From: Pontederia crassipes
Lineage: Eukaryota; Streptophyta; Magnoliopsida; Commelinales; Pontederiaceae
NCBI GenBank assembly: GCA_030549335.1
Contig: CM060196.1
Location: 14,709,501-14,773,500 of the forward strand
Direction of reading: 5' to 3'
DNA length: 64,000 bases
Every line of letters begins with the position of its first letter. Positions within the stretch are counted from its first letter, which is position 1. The translations under genes were made by a program, and so were the position numbers. A model generated the notes under the pieces. That model saw nothing but the letters and a program-made list of their open reading frames with translations. It ran no database searches and was not told where the DNA came from. Shown here piece after piece: positions 1 through 13,098 of the stretch.

Positions 1-1460
1 GCGGCAACCCAATGCATGGAGCCAAAGCAGGAGGCTTTGGGAATGAACAGCAATGTTCAAGGTAGCGATGACATTGAGCAGGAGCCTCGAGCAAACCTAG
101 CACATGGCGGATGTGCGATGAGCATGAGAGTGGCATGGTCAAGAGTAGGACTTCTAGTAAGAGTAGGACTCTTAGTTTGAGTATGAGTCGGACTAGGGCA
201 AGGATGCTGGACAACGAGGAGGCATGGTTAGCAACTTGAAGTCCGACGTTGAAGACTTCAACGGATGAGCAACTGAAAGCTCCTAGTTCGAGTAGGAGCC
301 GGGACGTGCAGGGGCGGCCGGACTCCTAGTGCGAGTAGGAGTCAAACTTGCGGGCGTGGATCAATGAGGAGGTTGATCCACAAGATAGCCAAAGATTTCG
401 GGTGCAAATATAGGTGCCCGGACGTGCTGAGGTGTGGAAATGTATGGCCAAAGTCCGAATTCAAGTATAAGTTGGATTGGAGAAGTCCTAATGCATGTAG
501 GTGTTGGAGAATCTTCAAAGGCTGCACCAAATCTTCATGGCCAAAGACTAGGATGTGGGAGAATCTTCTCGAGGAGAAGATTGGAGTCCTATTAGCACTA
601 GTTTGCTTTGAATAAGTTCTTGCATGATCTTTGACAATTAGGAGTAGGAGTTCTAGTTAGAGGAGCAATAGGAGTGCTCCCCTATATAAACTCACGTAAG
701 CTGGCTATTGAGGGGAGAAATCGATGATGGACACTAATCTAGAATTTCTCTATGGCCGTGTGGGACTTGAGGGTTCTTGAGGGTGTTAATCAAGTCATAT
801 TGGATTTGAGCCATCTAGAAGAAATATTCTCAAGTTGGGGAGGACTTGAGTAAGGGATCAAGTTGTGTAGGTCTTAAGACCATAGGGGTCGTTGGGTGAT
901 TCGAATTGATTCGAGGGGTCCTGGACATTCATGAGGGGATCTGTGTAGGGATTACCTAAGAGTGGACAAATTGTAATATTTTGTTTGATTATATAATATG
1001 AGAGCTCTTCCCTTTATCTTCTATGCGTGTTCTACGTGGGCATCAGAATTTGGCTTGCTGAGAGATGTTTCAGAGAGGGTCTCTTCAGTAGAGTTCTTGG
1101 AGGCTAAACGAACATCTCGAGAAGGAGAATGTCGTATCGCATGGTGTTCGGAGGAACGAAAAGTAGACCCATGACACCAGGAAGCGGGACTTTCTCGAGG
1201 CTCATGTGCAACCACCAAGCTGTCAACGGATTGGGGTTCCATCCTCATCGACGCAGTCGTGGTGCTGCCTTTGCATCGGTGATCGAATGCTGCCGACATC
1301 GTGAGAAGGACATCGCCTGCCACCATGATGAGAAGGGAAAAAGAGTTCAGATGATAAACAAAAAAAAAAAGGAAAAGAAATACATTGTGAACTCGGAGTC
1401 GAATTCATCGCTGGAGACGACATCGATGACCGGCCGACCAAGGGCAGTTCGAAGGTGTTG
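1..1460. mobile_element. Decayed LTR-retrotransposon-like sequence (LTR end and leader)
   Basis: No gene is recognisable. The first 700 bases carry many copies of a short GAGTAGGA(G/C)T-type motif in both orientations, followed by a TATA-like CCTATATAAAC near 680 and a long T/G-rich leader. Near 1035-1055 the text GGGCATCAGAATTTGG looks like a degraded tRNA-Met primer-binding site (TGGTATCAGA type), which would put an LTR end just before it. This layout (promoter, R region, PBS, leader) is what a plant LTR element shows, but no second LTR, gag or pol is visible and the left edge of the window cuts it. The assignment is inference. Confidence 0.35.
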
Positions 1461-3282
1461 ACGGCTTAATTGCCTTGAGACATGAGACTATAGATATTAG
1501 GGTTAGGGTCATAAGGAGGGAGGAAAGAGAGAGATTCTGATGTTAGGGAGGAAGAAAGAGAAAAGAGGTAGGATTCTTTTTATCTTATATATGATGAAAT
1601 GAACGATTGCGATTTAGTCCGATGGTTGATAATTATAATAATTTATTAATTAAAAATTAGATATTTTTCTTTTTTTTACTACTCTTTGTCGATTTATTTA
1701 GTTTAAACAATTTTCGTCATATATCTTACTTTTCTATTAGTTCTATAACAACTGAAAAAGGAAGCAAGCAAACAAAGCAAAATGATTCAGATTTGGCTTC
1801 TAGGTACTACTTTAAGATATCAAATTTTCAACTTTTATGACCAGTTACAATGCAATCTAAAAAAAAATTTGATTTTAGGAGGCAATAACAAAAAAGGTGA
1901 TTTGTTATTTTTGCTTTGCCTCTACAGACACCTCAATCATTGAGCATGAGAAGCTACTGCACACAAATTGGCTTCAATGCAAGCAAATATTTAATGTATG
2001 TTCTGCCTATATCTTTTGATTCGTTTCTTTGAATGTCATTAGTGTGTAATGACTTGCTATGTTCATGAGATGCACTTCATTTCTTTCTGTTACCAAATGA
2101 AAAGACATGGATAGAAACACAAATTTCTTCAAAATATTTGAACATATAAATTCCATGCAAACCCTTCCCTTTATTTAGAAATTTTTTTAGTGCAACAATT
2201 TTTTTAACATTCCTTTACATCCAAAGAGGTAAATTCATAGAATTCTCTAACATTTGTTGTGTTGCTCAAAAATTCATAAATTGAAATAATGTGAACTATG
2301 CTTGACACCATAGAGCTCAATCATTTTGTGATTTTGTCCCTTGCCAAGTAACTAAAGGGATCATTTACCTAATGATGATGACTTTTTGACATCATTTCTT
2401 CTCACATAGTAGCCACCAGCCGAGGGAAGCTCGTGCATATGTCATGCACATCAGCTCTAGCCATCAAAAGAGAGTGATGCATGCATATTCTAGTATATAA
2501 TTATGCTTGCATTTAATTTTATCATAGGATGCATTATTTATCTTTATTTAATTAGTTTCTTTTAATAAAAAATATAAGAAAATCATTTGAAAAAAGTGGA
2601 GAAATGATTTGAAGAAGTATCATGTCTTAAAATATCGAATATCGAATACTATAGTCGTTGTCATTACATGTGTTTTTCACAAAAGCTACACACAATTGAA
2701 CACGATTTATATTTGAGCGGCCCAAAGTTAATAGTTAACTTAAAATTCTGTATTAATACAGAAAACTAATAAGCCCTAACCCATATGTAGGTCCGCTCCA
2801 GATTGTAAGATTGCTTTTCACACCTCATTTATTTCATGAGCTTCTGAAGAGTGTGAAAGAAACAATAAATTTGTGTTTTTTTTTTTAATTTTTTTCATGA
2901 TTCACATTTGACCAATTAAAGTTTAACAAATGTATTTATATATGACCATGCCTCCAAAAATGAGTAATTATATATTACATGAAAAGAGAGTATTTTCGAG
3001 GATGTTGCATGAAAAAAATGCACACACACATATACCTAAGCACAATTTTCAAAGCCCCTTATTATATTCTTGAATCAATTGGTAGGCCATCGTCCATCTA
3101 AGCTCCTAATGAAGGATTCTTGGTGTATTTTAGTTAGGGGTCTTTTCCTCATTTGAATTGAATTTCGTCATTCCACGTAATTAAGTGGATTAGTGCTTGA
3201 TGGTTTCACACTAACATGGACTAATTAGTGTCTTATTATGATTTCTAGAAAGGGTTAAAACTTTTGTTTATCCCATTTGATA
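1461..3282. other. AT-rich intergenic DNA, nothing recognised
   Basis: There is no coding reading frame of note and no clear repeat structure, only AT-rich intergenic sequence up to the target site of the gypsy element. Confidence 0.6.
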
Positions 3283-3287
3283 AATGT

Positions 3288-5758
3288 TGTAACGATCTCA
3301 AATTCGGCCCCAATTTAAAACTTTGCCGAATTCCAAGTGACGTTACTTCGACTTTGACATTGACCTAAATTCATAAACATTGCAACGAAAATATAATAAT
3401 AATGAACATAAATGATAAAGTCATGAAAACAACGAAAGACTTCATCATTAAAATCTAAGATAATAATACTAGCCTATGAGCCCACATAGGCTCTAACATC
3501 AATACCAAACATAGGATTCATAATACATAAAGAAGTCCAAATAAAAAAAAATGACTCAAAGGCCCATAAGTCATACATGCTTAACTCTTCTAAGAGTTCA
3601 TCATCATAACATAAAAGACTAAAAGATAACTTGGGCCTTAGCCCGACCGACCCATGTGCAACCTGTCCGTCATGAGGTCCTCGCCGACGAACTTAAGCCT
3701 CATCCATACCTGCACGGATCCAAAGGAGTGCAGGGAATTTCTCCCATTAGAGTATGTTGAGGCCCATGCGTGCTATGATTTTATGACATAATTTTTACAT
3801 GTCATGCCATATGCATATCATCATTATAAAACATAAATTTTATGCATGCTATGAGTTACTTATGCACACTATATAACATATGACATATCATCATGACAAA
3901 ATAAGATCAACATGTAACATCATCATCATTATATCAAAGCATATCATAACTTATCATTATGCTAAGGCATATCATCATTCTTCTTACTTTACTTTAACAT
4001 ATTTCTTTCATAACCTCTAATGACAATGGGAAACATACATTAGCATCCGATTGGAGCTACATCTTCATCTTTATGTCCCAAGTCATCTTTGGAAAGTAGA
4101 TACATATTCGTAAGACTTTACTTTCCACTTTACTTCATCTTTACATCTTCTATCTTTATTAAAATAGCTTATTATCTTAGTGATTGGATAGACCATGTTG
4201 ATTCGTGAGAACTTGACTAACTAGGCCGGGGTGATTGCCCCATACTTGGAAGGATTCTTCCTTAGGAATATGACACATTGACTAGCATGTGTATACATTA
4301 TTCCCCTTCACGATTATAACAAGACACCTTCACGCCAATCCATCTTTTACTTATATTCATCAATGCATACATTCATTCATCACATGTTGCTTGTTTTAAC
4401 ATATTTAAGGTCATACATACTTCAAATCATACTATATGCGAACATTCAATCATAGTCAATCAACTTTCAGAACGGACGACCATTTTGGATAACGGACGAC
4501 CATCGAAAGGGTATCGGTTGATCGATCGGATTATCGATCGACCGTTATGATCCTTTCAGACGACCGAAATGAGACTTCGGTCCGTCCGCTAATCACAGAA
4601 TGTAATACTATTCTAAATTGGACGACCGTTGGAATAACGGTTGATCGCTACTGATTCTTTCGGACGTCTGAAATGGATTTTCGGATCGTCCGCTAATCAC
4701 AGAATGTTTCAAACATTTTGACTCCATATATTGGACGACCGTTTACATTTCGGTTGATCAGTTTCTGTCTGTCGAACGATCGAATCACAGCATTCGGACG
4801 TCCGCTAATCACAGAATGTGTTTGCCCCTCTAGAACGGTCGACCGATACGGAATCGGTCGCCCGTTCTAGGATGGCAGACACCCAATTTTTACATGTTTT
4901 CATTCCAAATCTTTCATACATCAACATCTCGAATCCATAGCGACTTACATACATCATATAAGACATTTCTTAATATTCTTAGAACACCAATCATGATACA
5001 ATATAGGGTTTCCAAATGACACATCTAATCGTGCTAATCACACTTATGAATGTACATGAATATTACACAATTCATAATAAGCTAACATAAGTTACAATGA
5101 GCATCATAGTTCTACACATGCTTAGCAATAGAACATAAATTTAATACATACATGAAGTACATTTCATGATTAACAAAATGCATAGTAATCTATAAAATAT
5201 GAATCACTAAATGCACACCCCTAATCCTTCATCTAAGAACAATGGTTGTTCTTAAACCCTAATCCACACATCAAAATATTATTAGGGTGAGATTGGGGTT
5301 TTGGATCCCCTCAACATACTTTGATTAGTAAAGCATAAACCTAGCTTCTTCCCTTAGCTCCAATCAAGTTCACTTTTCTCTCCTTACTGCTGTCCAAATT
5401 TTCTAACGAGGGAAATGGGGAGAGAGTGAGATGATTTACTGTAGCAATGTGAGTGAATTAGGATGGAAACTTACTGATGCTACAATAAGTCGGATTACTG
5501 TAGCTCCAAGGTAGCCCTTTGATGTTGCCGAGAGAGAAAGAACTAATGGAGGGAGAGAGATGTTGTAGAAAAAATGCTTACTGTTGCATAGGGGGTTTAC
5601 TGTAGCAGAATTGAGCTTTGGAGAGCAATTCGGCCGCATGGGATAGGTGGCACTTTTTAGGGCATTAGTTAATAGAAGTTAAGTAGTTGGGCTTTGGGCT
5701 GATTGTAGGCGTATGTGCTTCTTTATATCTTTTTTTTATTTTACGTTAGGATATTACA
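3288..5758 (-). repeat. Gypsy 3' LTR (left copy, 2,471 bp)
   Basis: It matches the right copy along its whole length and ends in the same ATTTTACGTTAGGATATTACA on the plus strand. The AT-rich body is interrupted at about 4470-4880 by a CpG-rich array of GGACGACC/CGGTCGTCC-type motifs. Confidence 0.93.
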
Positions 5759-5771
5759 ATCTACCCCTCTT
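5759..5771 (-). other. Polypurine tract of the gypsy element
   Basis: Read on the minus strand this is AAGAGGGGTAGAT, directly before the 3' LTR. This is the position and composition expected of the plus-strand DNA synthesis primer. Confidence 0.75.
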
Positions 5772-5794
5772 AAATAAAAATTCATCCTCAAATT

Positions 5795-8700
5795 TTAATA
5801 AATATTAAAATACTTACCGAAGAGTCTTGGAAACTTCTCTCGCATCTCCATTTCGAGTTCCCATGTCGCTTCTTGTCCTTTATGGTGCTTCCATGCTACC
5901 TTGACCATCGGAATGGTTTTGTTCTTGAGATGCTTTACTTGATAATCTATGATCTCAATTGGTTGCTCCACATAAGTTAAGTCCTCTTTGATATTCGACT
6001 CTTTAATCCTTATCACATTTGCCTCATCATGAACATACTTTCGGAGCATTGATACATGGAAAATAGTGTGAAGTCTAGCATAAGAGGGTGGTAATGCTAG
6101 CTTATAAGCCGCTTCGTCAACTTTCTCAAATATCTCAAAAGGTCCAATGTATCTTGGTGTCAACTTCCCTTTCTTGCTAAACCTCATAACACCTTTGGTT
6201 GGTGAGACTTTAAGCATCACATGGTCACCGACTTCATAGAGTTGCTCTCTTCTCTTCAAATCCGCATAACTCTTTTGCCTACTTTGTGCCGCTAGCATCC
6301 TTTGCTTGATCAAATCCACTTTGTCATCATAGACCAAATCCGGTTCAAGATATCTTTCCTCTTCAGTTTCACTTCAACATATTGGAGAACGGCATGGCCT
6401 ATCATATAGAGCTTCAAATGGTGCTATCTTGATACTTGAGTGATAACTATTGTTATAAGAAAATTCCACCAAAAGAAGGTGGTCATCCCAATTTCCATGC
6501 CAATCTAAGGCATAAGCTTTAAGCATGTCCTCAAGAGTTTGAATTATTATTTCACTTTGACTGTCGATTTGAGGATGGAATGCCGTGCTAAAATTTAGCC
6601 TTGTTCCAAAAATATTTTGAAGACCTTTCCAAAATCTAGAAGTGAATCTCGGATCTCTATCTGAAACAATAGAAGCTAGAATCTCGTGTAAACAGATAAT
6701 CTCATTCACATATAATTCTACCATGCTCTCCATGGTTTGTCTTACTTTCATAGGAATAAAGTGAGCCGACTTCGTCAAACGATCAGGTACAACCCAAATT
6801 GCATCATGTCCTTTCTGGGTTCATGGTAATCCTATCACAAAGTCCATAGAGATACTTTGCCATTTTTATTACGGAATAGGTAAAGGTTGTAACTTGTCAC
6901 AAGGCCTTCGATGTTCAATCTTAACTTGTTGGCAATATATACTTGGTCACTTTCTTCTTCATGTCTTCCTATCAAAAGTTCCTTTGTAAATTCTTGAACA
7001 TTTTGGTGCTCCCGGGATGAATGGAGAATTTGGACTTGTGATACTCGTCCAAAATCTCTCTTCTTAATGTTTTGTCCTTTGGAACCCATAAGCGGTTCTT
7101 GTACCGAATTGCTCCATCTTGGACATATTCAAAGTGATTTCTTTCCCTTTTGCATACATTGATCATCATTTCATATTCCGGGTCCTTCCTTTGAGCTTCA
7201 ATGATTTTTCTCACTAAGCTTGATTCAATCGTGTGATGAATCATACACATGATCCTTTGGCCAAATATGCTTGGGGCCCATTGCACTATGTTTTTCACAA
7301 GATTCCACTTGTGCACACTCAAATATCCAAGTGAGCCTTCCCACTTGCGACTTAGTGCATCGACCACTACATTAGCCTTTCCGGGATGGTACAATATGAC
7401 GAACTCATAATCCTTAAGGAACTCAAGCTATCTTCTTTGTCTCATGTTTAACTCCTTTTGAGAGAACACATACTTCAAGCTTTTATGGTTCGCGTACTTT
7501 TCAAAATCTTCACCATACAAATAATGGCGCCATATCTTCAAGGCAAATACAATCGCCGCCAACTCTACATCATAAGTTGGATAATTGACTTCATGTTTCT
7601 TCAATTTCCTTGACGCATATGCAACCACTTTGTTATGTTGCATGAGTACACACCCTAATTCGGTACCACAAGTATCACTATAGATGACATAAGCTCCACT
7701 TCCTGTGAGAATGACTAAGATTGGTGCCGTTGTAAGCCTTCTCGTTAGCTCTTGAAAGCTTGCTTCACATGCTTGTGACCATATGAATTTCTCGCCTTTT
7801 CTTGTCAACTTGGTCATAGGAGCGGCAATCTTAGAAAAGTCTCGGATAAACCATCTATAGTATCCAGCAAGTCCCAAGAAACTTCGAATCTCGGTCACAT
7901 TCTTGGGCCTATTCCAATTCATCACTGCTTCAACCTTTGCCGGATCCACGGCCACTCCGTGTCTTGACACAATATGTCCTAGAAACATTACTTCTTCAAG
8001 CCAAAATTCACACTTAGAAAATTTGGCGTAGAGCCTATTTCTTTTCAAAGTTTCCAAAATAATGCGAAAATGCTCTCGGTGCTCTTCCGGACTTGATGAG
8101 TAAATGATGATATCATCCACAAATACGATCACAAACTTGTCCAAATATGGACGGAAGATCCTATTCATCAAATCCATGAATGCGGCGGGCGCATTCGTTA
8201 GTCCAAAAGACATAACAAAAAACTCATAATGTCCATACCTCGAACGAAATGTCGTTTTGGGAACATCTTGCTCGGCTACCCTTAATTGGTGGTAGCCACT
8301 CCTTAGGTCGATCTTGGAGAAAATCGACGTCGATGCCAGTTGATCAAAAAGATCATCGATTTTTTGTAGTGGGTACTTGTTCTTCACCGTGACTTTGTTG
8401 AGCGTTCGATAGTCGATGTACAACCTTAAAAAACCATCTTTCTTCTTGACGAAAAGTACCGGTGCGCCCCATGGTGAGACGCTTGGCCTTATGAAACACT
8501 TATCCAAAAGCTCTTGTAATTGAGTCTTCAATTCACGCATCTCCGCCGGAGCTATTCGGTAGGGCGACTTCGAAATAGGCGCGGTACCCGGGAGTAGTTC
8601 AATATTGAACTCAACTTTCCTTTTTGGCGGCAATCCCGTAATGTCTTCCGGAAAGACATCGGGATATTCTCTCACCACATCCAAGGATTCAAGTGTCTTA

Positions 8701-10106
8701 GATGGTGAATCCGTCTTGATGACACTTGTTAGAAATCCTCGTGTTCCTTTCTTGATCATTTTACTTGCTTTGGTTGTTGAAATTAGCATCTTGATTTCCT
8801 TAGAGGAAATTCTTCTAATTATTGTGGGCTTTCCATGATGGTCATCTATAAAAACTTTCTTTTCTTTGCAATACATGCGAGCATCATTATAGGATAACCA
8901 ATCCATTCCTAGGATTACATCATAATCTACCATAGGGAGTAATATGAGATCACATGAAAAGTTCTTCTTATATATTTCTATAGATACATTAGGAATATAT
9001 CTCCTAATAGCTACCATGCCGGTGGGAGTCACTACCTCTAGTTGACAATTTGTAACTAGAGGTCTTACTTCTAACATGCTAGTAAATGCATGAGAGATAA
9101 AGAAATGTGTTGCACCCGAATCGAAGAGAACATTGGCATAGTGTCCGACAATTAAGATATTACCTTGGATCACATCATTGGCTTGAGTGACTTCATCAAC
9201 TTCCATGGCGAACACTCTTGCCGGGGCCCTTGGCTGATCCATAGCCATCTTTCTTTTATTGCGATTGTCCCTATCCTTTTTTGGGCAGTCCTTTATGTAG
9301 TGACCTGCCTTCCCACATTGTAAGCATGTTCCGGCCATCATGCGGCATTCGTCGGAATGATATCTACGACAATGGGGGCATGCACCTCTCCCTTGCTCCA
9401 CTTTCTTTGGTGAATGGTAAGGGACTTTCCTTGGGCTCTTTCCTTCAGATTTCTTGATCATTTTTCCTTTAGCCTCTTGTCTCTCGTTGTATGTCCTTTC
9501 ATGATTTGCAGCGAGATCCACCGTTTCTTTCATGGTGGTGCAGCGACCAATTCTCACCCAAGGTTGCAGTCCTGACCTCAAGCCGTTGATGAACATCTTC
9601 GTTCTTCGGAGCTCGTTCTCATTGAGCTCCCCGTACTTTTCCAACCTCAAGAACGTTTCCACATACTCTCCTACAATCATACTTCCTTGAACGAGGTTGA
9701 GAAACTCATTCCTCTTCTTTTCCTTTACATGGTCCGGGAAGAAACGAGCTTCAAATGCTTCCACGAAGCTCTCCCATTCCGCATTCTCCTCATTCTCATT
9801 GGTGGTCTTCAACAATGCTTTCCACCATGCCTTGGTCCGGCCACAAAGGTAATGTGTGGCATACATCACTTTCCGATCTCCAGGGCACCCCATAACTCTA
9901 AGGATGTCCCCCACATCTTCGATTCAAGATTCTACCAACTCTGGATCTCCTACTCCATCATACTTTGAGGGCTGGAGTCTTAGGAACCTCTCAATGGAGC
10001 AATCCGGCTCATTACTTCTTTGAGCATTTTGGGCCGCCCGGATTAGACTATCAAGAAATGCATTCCTTTCATGCTCCTCATCAACGATTGCACGTCTTAG
10101 AGGCAT
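5795..10106 (-). pseudogene. Gypsy gag-pol polyprotein, disrupted
   Basis: Minus-strand frames give, in order: gag N-terminus (10106-9924), gag with zinc knuckles ([14 protein letters not shown]), an aspartic protease (DSGATHFF), reverse transcriptase ([10 protein letters not shown]) and RNase H in one 828-residue frame (9914-7428), then an integrase zinc region (7394-6972), integrase core (6778-6374, with SDRDPRF and QSE) and a C-terminal chromodomain-like tail (6337-5795). Four of the stops sit where the family has Trp: TGA near 9921, TAG near 7425, and adjacent TGA and TAG near 6972. At least one frameshift lies in the integrase zinc-to-core linker. In RNase H the usual TDHKSL reads ANHKSL, so a catalytic Asp is lost. 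The copy cannot make a full polyprotein. Confidence 0.92.
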
Positions 10107-10295
10107 CTATCTTCATATTCAAAATAAACACATAGACATCATTAGTATGAGTTAATCATACATAACATTTACCTTTAGGTTCGGTGGCACCTCACGACGA
10201 TTGCACATGGACTTGACACTTAGACATTTTACTTAGACACTTTAGCTAACATATGGCTTACACATTCTAAACCTAATACATAAGAGCCAAAACTA

Positions 10296-10308
10296 GGCTC
10301 TGATACCA
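10296..10308 (-). other. Primer-binding site of the gypsy element (tRNA-Met type)
   Basis: The minus-strand reading is TGGTATCAGAGCC, three bases inside the 5' LTR boundary. It matches the tRNA-Met (initiator) PBS used by most plant LTR elements. Confidence 0.9.
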
Positions 10309-10311
10309 TAC

Positions 10312-12767
10312 TGTAATGACCCCAAAATTTAGCCCCAATTTAAAACTTTGCCGAACCCTAAGTGACGTTACTACGACTTTTACATTGACCTAAATTCATA
10401 AACATTGCAATGGAAACATAATAATAATGAACATAAATGATAAAATCATGAAAACAGCGGAAGACTTCATCATTAAAACCCAAGATAACAATACTAGCCT
10501 ATGGGCCCACATAGACTCTAACATCAATACCCAACATAAGGTTCATAATACATAAAGGAGTCCAAATAAAAGAAAATGACTCAAAGGCACATAAGCCATA
10601 CACGCTTAACTCTTATAAGAGTTCATCATCATAGCATAAAAGACTAAAAGATAATTTGGGCCTTAGCCCGACCGACCCATGTGCAATATGTTCGTCATGA
10701 GGCCCTCGTCACCGAACCTAAGTCTCATCCATATCTGCACGGAGCCAAAGGGGTGCAGGGGATTTCTCCCGTTAGAGTATGTTGAGGCCCATGCATGCTA
10801 TGATTCTATGACATAATCTCTACATGTCATGGCATATGCATATCATCATTATAGAACATAGATTATGCATGCTATGAGCTACTTATGCACACTATATAGC
10901 ATATGACATATCATCATGATAAAATAAGATAAACATGTAACATCATCATCATTATATCAAAGCATTTCATAACTTATCATTATGCTAAGGCATATCATCA
11001 TTCTTCTTACTTTACTTTAACATCTTTCTTTCATAACCTCTTATGACAATGAGAAACATACATTAGCATCCGATTGGAGCTACATCTTCATCTTTATGTC
11101 TCAAGTAATCTTTGAAAAGTAGATACATGTTCGTAAGACTTTACTTTCCACTTTACTTCATCTTTACATCTTCTATCTTTATTAAGATAGCTTATTATTT
11201 TAGTGATTGGGTAAACCATGTTGATTCGTGAGAACTTGGCTAGCTAGGCCGGAGTGATTGCCCCATACTTGGAAGGATTCTTCCTTAGGAATATGACACA
11301 TTGGCTAGCATGTGTATACATTATTCCCCTTCACGATTACAATAAGACACCTTCACGCCAATCCATCTTTTACTTACATTCATCAATGCATACATTCATT
11401 TATCACATGTTGCGTATTTTAATCATATTTAAGGTCATACATACTTTAAATCATACTATATGTGAACATTCAATCATAGCCAATCAGCTTTCAGAACGGA
11501 CGACCATTTTGGATAACGATCGACCATTGGAAGGGTATCGGTCGACCGATCGAATTATCGATCGACCGTTATGATCCTTTCGGACGACCGAAATGAGACT
11601 TCGGTTCGTCCTCTAATCACAGAATATGATACTGTTCTAAATCGGACGACCGTTGGAATAACGATCGACCGCTACTGGTCCTTTCGGACGTCCGAAATGG
11701 ATTTTCGGATCGTCCGCTAATCACAGAATGTTTCGAACATTTTGACTCTATATATCGGACGACCGTTTACATTTCGGTCGACCGATTTCTGTCTGTCGGA
11801 CGACCGAATCATAGCATTCGGACGTCCGCTAATCACAAAATGTGTTTGTTACGGAATCGGTCGTCCGTTCTAGGATGACAGACACCCAATTTTTACATAT
11901 TTTCATTCCAAATCTTTCATACATCAACATCTTGAGTCCATAGTGACTTACATACATCATATAAGACATTTCTTAACATTCTTAGAACACCAATCATGAT
12001 ACAACATGGGGTTTCCAAATGACACATCTAATCATGCTAATCACACTTATGAATGTACATGAATATTACACAATTCATAATAAGCTAACATAAGTTACAA
12101 TGAGCATCATAGTTCTACACATGCTTAGCAATAGAACAGAAATCTAATACATACATGAGGTACATTTCATGATTAGCAAAATGCATAGTAATCTATAAAA
12201 CATGAATCACTAAATGCACACCCTTAATCTTTCATCTAAGAACAAGGGTTATTCTTAAGTCCTAATTCACACATCAAAACATTATTAGGGTGAGATTAGG
12301 GTTTTAGATTCCCTCAACATATCTTGATTAGTAAAGCCTAAACCTAGCTTCTTCCCTTGGCTCCAATCAAGCTCACTTCTCTCTCTTTACTGCTCTCCAA
12401 GTTTGCTAATGAGAGAAATGGGGAGAGAGTGAGATGATTTACTGTAGTAATGTGAGTGAATTAGGATGGAAACTTACTGTTGTTACAGTAAGTCGGATTA
12501 CTGTAGCTCTAAGGTGGCCCTTTGCTGCTGCCTAGAGAGAAAGAACTAACGGAGGGAGAGAGAGGTTGTAGAAAGAGTGCTTACTGTTGTATAGGGGGTT
12601 TATTATAGCAGAATTGAGCTTTGAAAAAAAGGAGCAATTCGGCCGCATGGGATAGGTGACACTTTTTAGGGGATTAGTTAATAGATGTTAAGTAGTTGGG
12701 CTTTGGGCTGTTGGTAGGCATATGGGCTTCTTTATCTTTTTTTTTTATTTTACGTTAGGATATTACA
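10312..12767 (-). repeat. Gypsy 5' LTR (right copy, 2,456 bp)
   Basis: This copy aligns with 3288-5758 throughout, with scattered transitions and small indels. In several 100-250 base stretches compared by eye the two differ at roughly 5 to 10 positions per 100. The CpG-rich motif array recurs at about 11495-11880 and is slightly shortened near its right end. Confidence 0.93.
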
Positions 12768-13098
12768 AATGTTGTATCTTCTTCCACATTATAAATAAAA
12801 CGCTTTCTTTTTTTTTTGCCAACCCCTGGTAGAAAGTGGAGATCGCGTACTTGACAATAACAGTAGAGAGTCTAACAAAAATATTTTACGTTCAACTCCA
12901 ACTAAATAAAATGCTTTCTTAAAAACCGAGTAATCAATAGTTAGAAGAATATAATACACATAACGAGTCCCATGACGTAGCCATGACTTACCAACCATAC
13001 AAACACCTCGTTCATTTAAGCACGCAAATCTTAATGAACTGCTTGTGAATCTCCTCAACTCAGTTTCAAAACAGACGGAGTGACCACAAACCACAGAA

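Larger units (their letters stand above)
3288..12767 (-). mobile_element. Ty3/gypsy LTR retrotransposon, complete but inactive
   Basis: The element is 9,480 bp. It starts TG and ends CA, has two similar long LTRs, and is flanked by a perfect 5-bp target duplication AATGT (3283-3287 and 12768-12772). Transcription runs right to left: the 5' LTR is the right one, followed by a tRNA-Met-type PBS (10296-10308), gag-pol (about 10106-5795) and a purine tract (5759-5771) next to the left, 3' LTR. The domain order protease, RT, RNase H, integrase defines Ty3/gypsy. The pol C-terminus reads like the chromodomain-type tail of the Tekay/Del lineage, a lineage call from memory. The LTRs differ visibly by substitutions and small indels, so the insertion is not recent. 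It ends 331 bp upstream of the GDSL gene start codon. Confidence 0.95.

Noticed and set aside
4470-4880. CRISPR-like reading of the regularly spaced repeats in the LTR
   Set aside because: The DNA is plant nuclear, the repeats are imperfect, the spacing is irregular, and the array lies inside a retrotransposon LTR.
8605-9968. Plus-strand frames within the gypsy element
   Set aside because: They are antisense shadows of the gag-pol frame.
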